Of a DNA stretch of 64,000 nucleotides, positions 57,896 through 64,000 are shown piece after piece. Within the stretch, counting starts at the first letter, position 1, and each line of letters starts with the position of its first letter. The notes under the pieces are model-generated. The model did not search any database and was not told the DNA's origin. It worked only from the letters and a program-made list of their open reading frames with translations. The stretch is from Pseudalkalibacillus salsuginis (GTDB lineage: Bacteria; Bacillota; Bacilli; Bacillales; Fictibacillaceae), in assembly GCF_021646685.1 (NCBI RefSeq), contig NZ_JAKJHW010000006.1, positions 1-64,000 of the forward strand, in the 5' to 3' direction. The position numbers and the translations under genes are program-made.

Positions 57896-60873
57896 GAATC
57901 AAGGACTTACATATATACGGTTTCGGTCGTTTCGAGAATGAATTCATCCAATTTGAAGACACAGATCTTCAGGTCATCTATGGGGATAATGAATCAGGTA
58001 AATCAACGTTGATGGCTTTCATGGATTATATGTTGTTCGGTTTTCCGAAGAGAAGTGAGAAGCGGTTGAGGTATGAACCGAAAACGACTCAGGCTTACGG
58101 AGGAAAGCTGCGTATCGAAACGATCGAGCATGGGCTTCTTACAGTGGAACGGAAAGGGGGCGCATCAGGAACCGTCACAATTTTAAAAGAAGATGGGGAA
58201 AGAGTAGATGAAGGATTCTTAAGCCAGTTGTTAGGAGAAGTGAATCACCAGGCCTTCCATGATGTGTTTTCTTTTAATCTGGACGGATTGCAGATGGTAA
58301 ATGAAATCAAGTCAGAACAGTTGGGGGAATACCTTTTCAATGCCGGGTTGACAGGTGCCCAACAGCTTAATGAAATCTCAACCGCCTTTGAGGAAAATCA
58401 AAATAAACGGTTCAAACCGAATGGGAAGAATCCGCTTTTGAATCAGAAGCTTAATAACCTTCAAGAGTTGGAACAAAATGTGAAGCAATGGCGTAAAAAG
58501 CTTGATGAGTATAATCGGATGAGGGCTGAATTAGCGGATAAAAAAGAAGAATTGGCACAATACGAAAGAACAAAAAAGAGCCTCCAACAAAAATTGACAG
58601 AGCTCCAGCATATCCAATCGATCAACCCGCTCATCGAAAGAAAAAATACAATCGAGCATCAGTTAATGGAGCTACCCGTTGCTACGCCATTTCCAGAGGA
58701 AGGGCTGGAGCGGTTTCGAAGTTTGAAAGAAAGAAAAATCGAGTTGATCGGTGACTGTGAACATACGGAAGATTTAATCAGGAAGAATGAGGAGGAAACC
58801 CATGCGTTACAACTGGACGGTAAATGGATGCACCTGTCCTCTGAAATCATTGAATTGGAGAGTTCCTACCGACTGTTTAAAGGAAGGCTTGAAGATTACC
58901 ACAAGATGGAGGAACGGATCGATTACTTACAACAAGAAATCGATCATGAAATACGTACAATCGGTCAGGAATGGACAGAAGAGAGGATTCAATCGGTCAA
59001 AACGGATCTCGTTACAAAGCAACAATTGATGACGAGACTGAAAAGGTTTGATCAATCGAAGGAGGATCAAAAAAGACTTGACGAGGGCTTGCTGCAAGCT
59101 CGAGAACTGTTGGAGACGAATGAAGCAAAAAGGGTGAGGATAAAAAAACAAATCCTCCCAGAGGAAACAGTCCAGTCTTACCGGGAAAAAGTAACGCACT
59201 TATCAAGCCAGTCGCCGGAATTTATAAAGGAACGGATCGAAAGACTTAAAAGTCTTCAACATCCATCTGTTGAAAATCCAACTTCCCGGATCACCATTTG
59301 GGTATTGATCGTTCTTGGTGTGGTATTGGCCGGTATCTGGATAATGAATGGCGATTATGCAGCAGGAATGATCATTGGAATCAGTTTGATCGGGACAGGT
59401 TTTCTTCTTCATAAAAATGACGGTACAGGCAAGGGAGACTTACTCGAACAGCAAATTAAAGACCTTGAGAATGAACTTGATGGTCGTCATAAAAGCTATG
59501 ATCCCTCTGAATTGGACCGGCTGAATCAATTGATCCTCAATCAACAGCAGCTTGTTGTACAATATGAGCATCTTAAGGAACACGAACGGGATCTTGAAAA
59601 ACGATATCAGGAGGTCGCCCGTCGTTATGATGAATGGGAGATCAATCATCATCGGGTAAAGGATGAATTGGCTGAATGGAGGGAATTGTGCCATATGCCA
59701 GTTAATGTTCCGGACAACATGCTTCTTGAAATATTCGACCGGATCAGCCAGTTGAAGAAAAGATTGACGGAACGTTCCCATCTGAAAAAAGGCCTTGAAA
59801 AGCTCCTGGGAGAGATCACTGGATACGAAGATGCGGTAAAGAAAATCGCTGACACTGTCCAAATCGATAGTACCCAGTCGATTGATAAACTCATGGCCCA
59901 ATTGTCAAGCCGCTTGGATGAGGAGAAGAAAAAACGGAAAGAAAGGCAATCCTTAACACGTTCAATTGCCGACCTTAGAGAACATCATGAGGGATTGAAG
60001 AAAAAGCTAGCCCAATATACACAAGAGATCCAGAAATTGTTCCAGAAAGCTGAGGTTCATGATGAAGAAGCTTTCCGACAAAAAGGAAAAGCGAATGATA
60101 AATATGAGAAGTGGACAGGACAACTGCAGATGGTCCGCTCCCAGCTTGAATCGACGACTGATCAGAAAACGATTGAACATCTTGAGCAGAATCCAGAAGA
60201 GCTGTTGAATCTTTTATCCCGGCTGAAAGAGTCGGAAGAAGAACTTGAAGGGACCATCAGTATCATCGACAGGTTACGTGATGAATGTTCCCGCCTTCAA
60301 GCAACCATCACCCATCTAGAAGAAGACGGGACATATTCGAATCAACTTCATACCCTGCACCTGGCCAAGAGTGAATTTCTTGAAGAAGCTAAGAAATGGG
60401 CAGTCTATCGGACTGCACAACATATACTCGACCGAGCTAAAAGAAACTTTCAGGCAGAAAGACAACCAAGAGTCATCAACAGGGCAGAGAATTATTTTTT
60501 TGCAATGACAGAAGGGGGATACACCCGGATCATCGCCCCAAAAGGTGAAGAGAGTTTTCTTATCGAGCGTAATGATGGAGTGATTTTCAGGCCGGAAGAG
60601 TTGAGCAGAGCTACGATGGAGCAGCTTTATTTATCTTTAAGGATCGCTTTGGCAGAAGAATATGAAAATAAAGGTGACTTTCCTTTGATCATGGATGATA
60701 TCCTTGTGAACTTCGATGAGAAGCGCCGGAAATTGGCCTTTGACCTTATCAGGTCTATTGCCGGTGATAGACAGGTCCTTTATTTTACATGTCATGGAAC
60801 AACCGCGGCGCACCTGTCTGGCCGCCCATTACGGTTGCCAGCAATAACGGAACGTGAAACACAAACTTATTAG
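57892..60873 (+). CDS. yhaN: SbcC-like ATPase YhaN with central membrane hairpin
   Basis: A 993-aa SMC/Rad50-type ATPase. Walker A YGDNESGKSTLMAFMDYMLF is near residue 35; the C-terminal half-site has the signature-like LSRATMEQLYLSLRIAL and Walker B DFPLIMDDILVNFD. Between them are two coiled-coil arms (about 165-460 and 510-850). Instead of a zinc hook, the centre holds two hydrophobic helices (about residues 466-505: ITIWVLIVLGVVLAGIWIM, then MIIGISLIGTGFLLH) joined by a short loop, which look like a membrane hairpin. It would tether the complex to the membrane. The start overlaps yhaO by 4 bases. Confidence 0.92.
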   Translation: MRIKDLHIYGFGRFENEFIQFEDTDLQVIYGDNESGKSTLMAFMDYMLFGFPKRSEKRLRYEPKTTQAYGGKLRIETIEHGLLTVERKGGASGTVTILKEDGERVDEGFLSQLLGEVNHQAFHDVFSFNLDGLQMVNEIKSEQLGEYLFNAGLTGAQQLNEISTAFEENQNKRFKPNGKNPLLNQKLNNLQELEQNVKQWRKKLDEYNRMRAELADKKEELAQYERTKKSLQQKLTELQHIQSINPLIERKNTIEHQLMELPVATPFPEEGLERFRSLKERKIELIGDCEHTEDLIRKNEEETHALQLDGKWMHLSSEIIELESSYRLFKGRLEDYHKMEERIDYLQQEIDHEIRTIGQEWTEERIQSVKTDLVTKQQLMTRLKRFDQSKEDQKRLDEGLLQARELLETNEAKRVRIKKQILPEETVQSYREKVTHLSSQSPEFIKERIERLKSLQHPSVENPTSRITIWVLIVLGVVLAGIWIMNGDYAAGMIIGISLIGTGFLLHKNDGTGKGDLLEQQIKDLENELDGRHKSYDPSELDRLNQLILNQQQLVVQYEHLKEHERDLEKRYQEVARRYDEWEINHHRVKDELAEWRELCHMPVNVPDNMLLEIFDRISQLKKRLTERSHLKKGLEKLLGEITGYEDAVKKIADTVQIDSTQSIDKLMAQLSSRLDEEKKKRKERQSLTRSIADLREHHEGLKKKLAQYTQEIQKLFQKAEVHDEEAFRQKGKANDKYEKWTGQLQMVRSQLESTTDQKTIEHLEQNPEELLNLLSRLKESEEELEGTISIIDRLRDECSRLQATITHLEEDGTYSNQLHTLHLAKSEFLEEAKKWAVYRTAQHILDRAKRNFQAERQPRVINRAENYFFAMTEGGYTRIIAPKGEESFLIERNDGVIFRPEELSRATMEQLYLSLRIALAEEYENKGDFPLIMDDILVNFDEKRRKLAFDLIRSIAGDRQVLYFTCHGTTAAHLSGRPLRLPAITERETQTY

Positions 60874-60894
60874 TTTCTGCAGGAGTTGAGCGAT

Positions 60895-61566
60895 ATGGCA
60901 AGCTATACCATTTATCTCGTGGAAGATGAACAGGATCTATCGGCTATACTAAAAGCATATATGGAAAAAGAGGGTTGGGAGGTCGAAGTCTTTCATGATG
61001 GCACAAGTGCATTGGAGTACTTGGATAAGCCGCCCCACCTCTGGGTTTTGGATATCATGCTTCCTGGTGTGGATGGATATGAAATTTTAAAACAGATAAG
61101 AAAACGGACAGATGTCCCCGTCATCTTCACTTCAGCAAGGGACCAGGATCTCGACCGTGTCATCGGATTGGAATTGGGGAGTGACGACTATATTTCAAAA
61201 CCGTTTTTGCCGAAGGAACTTGTGATTAGGGCGAAAAAGCTTATGAAGCGTGTCTATGAAGGACCGGGCGGGAAGTATCAGAATCGCTTGGTGAATGATT
61301 ATTGTATCCAGCCAATTGAAAGAAAAATAACCTATAAAAATGAGGTGGTCGATTTGACCACGAAAGAATTCGAGGTCGTGCTCTTTCTGTCAGAGCATCT
61401 GAATGAAACAAAATCACGTTTAGACATTCTTGAAAATGTATGGGGGAAAGATTATGTCGGGTCCGAACGCGCTGTCGATGACGTAGTCCGCAGAATCCGC
61501 AAGAAGATGCCGCGCCTCAATCTTGAAACGTTATACGGCGGTGGTTACAGGATTGAAACCTCGTGA
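60895..61566 (+). CDS. cssR: CssR-type response regulator
   Basis: An OmpR/PhoB-family regulator, 223 aa. The receiver domain has acidic VEDEQD near the N terminus, the phospho-acceptor Asp in LDIMLPG (residue 53) and KPFLP; the winged-helix DNA-binding domain ends AVDDVVRRIRKKMPRL..GGGYRIE. YTIYLVEDE, PHLWVLDIMLPGVDGY and GLELGSDDYISKPFLPKEL closely follow B. subtilis CssR, the secretion-stress regulator of htrA and htrB. The ATG at 60895 is preferred to a TTG 9 bases earlier. Followed by its kinase with a 4-base overlap. Confidence 0.88.
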   Translation: MASYTIYLVEDEQDLSAILKAYMEKEGWEVEVFHDGTSALEYLDKPPHLWVLDIMLPGVDGYEILKQIRKRTDVPVIFTSARDQDLDRVIGLELGSDDYISKPFLPKELVIRAKKLMKRVYEGPGGKYQNRLVNDYCIQPIERKITYKNEVVDLTTKEFEVVLFLSEHLNETKSRLDILENVWGKDYVGSERAVDDVVRRIRKKMPRLNLETLYGGGYRIETS

Positions 61567-62900
61567 AAAAGCTGAGCATCGCACAGCGGATCTGGCTGTC
61601 CTTTTTCCTGCTTGTATTCGTCGTCGGATTATGTGTCGTCATCATCTACCCCCTATCTATGCGAGAAACGTTGACAGATGAATCGTATCGGATCATCAAA
61701 GAACAGCAAAACCTTATTCTGGAGGGGCCAACTGGTCCAGAACAGGAACTACCGGATACAAATCTCAATTTCATAGAGCGGAGAGAAGCGGCGAGATCTG
61801 TCGGACATCTTATACTAGGTGATCAATCTTTCGTCATCAAAGGCGACAATGTACCGGAAACCGTTTTGCACAATATGTGGGAAAAAGCCATTTTTCTTGA
61901 AGGGGATGAAGGTGATTTCCAGCTTTCCTATCGTGATGCCACACTCTTCTATGTCATCAAGCCGATTGAAGTGAACGGGAATAATGCATTCATGGTTTCA
62001 TATATGTGGGACACTTATCGTGATCAGCTCATGCGGCGTTTATGGGAAAGGTTGATTTGGATTTTCGTTATCGGTATTGCAATCAGTATCATACCTGCGA
62101 TTTTGCTATCCAATTACTTGAGGAAGCCATTAAGAGCGCTCGGTGAAAGGTTTGAACAGATTGGGAACCACAATTGGCGTGAACCGTTCGAATTGAGAGG
62201 GGATAAGGATTTTCAGCAGCTCTCAGAACAATTTGAACGGATGAGGCAGAACTTGATTAGGAATGACCAGTCCCAAAAGCGGTTTATACAGCACGCTTCC
62301 CATGAGTTGAAGACACCAATCATGACAATCAAAAGCTATGCACAGTCCGTTAAGGATGGTATATTCCCTGAGAAAGACCTTGAAGAGATGATGGATGTGA
62401 TCATCAGCCAAACCAGTCGTATGGAAGAACGTGTGAAGGATATGATTTATTTCTCAAAGCTTGATACACTGCAAGATGCCGAACCGAAAAAAGAAACCTT
62501 CCGTTTCGGCTCATTAATACAGGAAGTCCTCGATCGGTTCTTATATCAAAGGGAAGATGTCCAAATACGGATGAGCGGGGAAGAAATCGTGCTTAATGGG
62601 GATCGCAGTCAATGGGAAGTCGTGTTCGAGAATATCATCCAGAATGCGCTCCGCTACGCAGAATCCTATATCGACATCACCTGTGAAAAATCAGAGGGGA
62701 AAACACTCATGATCATACACAATGACGGTGATCCCATACCTGAAGAAAGTCTTGAAAGGTTATTCGAGCCTTTTCAGAAAAGTCATAAAGGCCAATTCGG
62801 GCTGGGACTCGCTATTGTCAAACGTATCGTCGAACTTCATAATGGAACTGTAGAGGTTCAAAATAACGAAAATGGGGTTTCAATCATAATCGTCATTTAA
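61563..62900 (+). CDS. cssS: CssS-type sensor histidine kinase
   Basis: A 445-aa membrane kinase: helix 1 (about residues 12-32), an external sensor domain (33-160), helix 2 (about 163-185), HAMP, HisKA with phospho-acceptor His in HASHELKTP (residue 247) and an HATPase domain (QNALRY, FGLGLAIVKRI). The extracytoplasmic end MVSYMWDTYRDQL and SVKDGIFPEKDLEEMMDVI resemble CssS, which senses misfolded exported proteins. The start is GTG overlapping the regulator stop (GTGA). Neither htrA nor htrB is in this window. Confidence 0.88.
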   Translation: MKKLSIAQRIWLSFFLLVFVVGLCVVIIYPLSMRETLTDESYRIIKEQQNLILEGPTGPEQELPDTNLNFIERREAARSVGHLILGDQSFVIKGDNVPETVLHNMWEKAIFLEGDEGDFQLSYRDATLFYVIKPIEVNGNNAFMVSYMWDTYRDQLMRRLWERLIWIFVIGIAISIIPAILLSNYLRKPLRALGERFEQIGNHNWREPFELRGDKDFQQLSEQFERMRQNLIRNDQSQKRFIQHASHELKTPIMTIKSYAQSVKDGIFPEKDLEEMMDVIISQTSRMEERVKDMIYFSKLDTLQDAEPKKETFRFGSLIQEVLDRFLYQREDVQIRMSGEEIVLNGDRSQWEVVFENIIQNALRYAESYIDITCEKSEGKTLMIIHNDGDPIPEESLERLFEPFQKSHKGQFGLGLAIVKRIVELHNGTVEVQNNENGVSIIIVI

Positions 62901-62932
62901 GTGAACCGATTGTAATATAGAAGGATGATTGT

Positions 62933-64000
62933 ATGGAAGAAGTGAAGAAGAATTACAAGGGGCCGATGCTCCTGTTAATGGTTAATTTATTCATCATCAT
63001 GGTCGGAATCGGACTCGTCATCCCGATTCTGCCCTATTATGTAGAGGCGTTCAACGCGACAGGTAGAGATCTTGGATTGCTTGTTGCTTCATTTGCGTTC
63101 ATGCAATTTCTCTTGGCACCGGTTTGGGGGAGATTATCAGATCGGATTGGCCGGAAACCATTGATCACATTAGGAATGTTCGGTTTCGCTGCAGCTGAAT
63201 TCATTTTTGCTTTTGCCACTGATCTCTGGATGCTTTATGCTTCAAGAATTTTAGCAGGAACGTTCGGTTCTGCCATTATGCCGACAGCAATGGCCTATGT
63301 GGCCGATGTCACTCAGGAAGAAGATCGGGGAAAAGGGATGGGCCTTTTAGGAGCAGCGATGGCATTAGGAATTGTAATAGGACCTGGGATCGGCGGATGG
63401 CTTGCCGAAATCGATCTCTCACTCCCATTCCTTGTTGCTGGTCTTGCCGGAACCTCTGCTGCGATTCTTTCGGTATTCATGCTGAAGGAAACACTTTCTC
63501 CTGAAGCGATGGAAGAGGCGAAGAATGAAGAGAAGATGAACCAATTCAAGAGAATGTGGATCGCCTTGAGGAGTCCTGTCGGATTTCTGCTCATCCTTGT
63601 CTTTGTGATGAGCTTTGCTCTTGCCAATTTCACGTCAATTTTCGGGTTCTATGCATTAAAAAGATACGGATATGACCCTGCTGAAGTTGGCATCATCGTA
63701 GCCATCACAGGTGTAATCGGAGCAGTGGCACAAGGGACATTGGTAGGGAGGCTGACGAAACGGTTTGGAGATGACCGTGTCGTGACAGGTTCGTTGCTAT
63801 GGAGTGCGATCGGGTTCATCCTGATGGTTTTTGCATTCAACTATGTAACCGTGATATTGACAGTTTCGATATTCTTTCTAGGAAATTCGATCTTACGGCC
63901 AGCCCTTAATTCGTTCATTTCAAAACTAGCAGGCAAACAACAAGGGACGATCATGGGATTGAACAATTCATTTTTAAGCTTGGGAAATGCTGCAGGCCCA
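62933..64000 (+). CDS. MFS multidrug exporter, TetA/Bmr-like, 3' end outside window
   Basis: An incomplete gene: 356 codons are present and the frame is still open at the window end. Translation gives a 12-helix-type MFS protein beginning MEEVKKNYKGPMLLLMVNLF with the drug:H+ antiporter signature: motif A GRLSDRIGRKP, motif C-like ALGIVIGPGIGGWLAE and PILPYYVEAF in helix 1-2. This is the Bmr/Blt/TetA type of exporter. The ribosome binding site is AAGGATG. It lies 32 bases after cssS and could be in the same transcript. Confidence 0.88.
   Translation, partial: MEEVKKNYKGPMLLLMVNLFIIMVGIGLVIPILPYYVEAFNATGRDLGLLVASFAFMQFLLAPVWGRLSDRIGRKPLITLGMFGFAAAEFIFAFATDLWMLYASRILAGTFGSAIMPTAMAYVADVTQEEDRGKGMGLLGAAMALGIVIGPGIGGWLAEIDLSLPFLVAGLAGTSAAILSVFMLKETLSPEAMEEAKNEEKMNQFKRMWIALRSPVGFLLILVFVMSFALANFTSIFGFYALKRYGYDPAEVGIIVAITGVIGAVAQGTLVGRLTKRFGDDRVVTGSLLWSAIGFILMVFAFNYVTVILTVSIFFLGNSILRPALNSFISKLAGKQQGTIMGLNNSFLSLGNAAGP

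Overview
This window is chromosomal DNA from an aerobic, endospore-forming member of the Bacillaceae. The evidence is gene content and gene order. The queG, yhbB-like amidase, trmL, prkA, yhbH block, the yhcV-yhcW-yhcX-pgcA block, the yheA/yheB/yheC/yheD and BmrC/BmrD-type genes, and the yhzD, yhaQ-yhaP, yhaO-yhaN block are all landmarks of the yha-yhb-yhc-yhe part of the Bacillus subtilis map, here in a modified order with other genes between them. Sporulation genes are frequent (prkA, yhbH, spoVR, an alpha/beta SASP, the yheC/D family). The genus cannot be fixed by eye; a non-subtilis, possibly marine or alkaliphilic Bacillaceae is my guess. I saw no rRNA, tRNA, CRISPR, intact insertion sequence or prophage.

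Layout. 1-5.3 kb: a 5'-cut ABC-class ATPase, queG, ogt, an amidase-domain protein and trmL. 5.3-8.2 kb: two membrane proteins (one only 30 aa) and a class A penicillin-binding protein. 8.3-13.0 kb: prkA, a type I signal peptidase, a small hydrophilic protein and yhbH. 13.1-18.0 kb: a secreted metallo-beta-lactamase-fold protein, a ComFB-like protein, yhcV, yhcW, a VOC protein and yhcX. 18.5-25.1 kb: pgcA, a 48-aa zinc-finger gene, ynfA, a short YitT protein and the proline operon proI-proB-proA. 25.4-32.1 kb: a cysteine hydrolase, spoVR, a 30-aa ORF and a BmrCD-type heterodimeric ABC exporter with a possible leader peptide. 32.4-38.5 kb: an MFS transporter, a zinc-dependent phospholipase C-like protein, psd, a KtrD-type potassium channel subunit, a SASP and a zinc-ribbon protein. 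38.5-46.6 kb, all on the minus strand: an amino-acid ABC transporter lacking its ATPase, msmX, yxkF and three tandem YheC/YheD ATP-grasp genes. 46.7-53.6 kb: yheB, yheA, an AAC(3)-family acetyltransferase, a HAD phosphatase with an apparent CTG start, dhaS, a cytochrome c551 lipoprotein and a Nudix hydrolase. 53.8-64.0 kb: yhzD, yhaQ-yhaP, the SbcD/SbcC-like pair yhaO-yhaN, a CssRS-type two-component system and an MFS exporter cut by the window end.

How the genes fit together. PrkA, YhbH and SpoVR are a conserved functional trio that many bacteria encode as one operon; here they are three separate units, and candidate mother-cell (sigma E-like) promoters can be seen for spoVR and prkA. The SASP has a good sigma G-type promoter, so forespore and mother-cell programmes are both represented. 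The proI-proB-proA operon encodes the complete route from glutamate to proline and has a catabolite-responsive element at its promoter; msmX has a perfect one.

The most unusual content is intergenic. Four gene-free stretches carry degenerate arrays with the same 20-21 bp period, each built on a different core word. Seven copies of a foldback element, with compensatory base changes between copies, lie mostly just downstream of genes; two stop codons sit at its terminus. One copy contains a 4.5-unit array of 52-bp repeats. A 48-bp array based on GTGCCAGGCAC and a MITE-like pair with terminal inverted repeats are also present.
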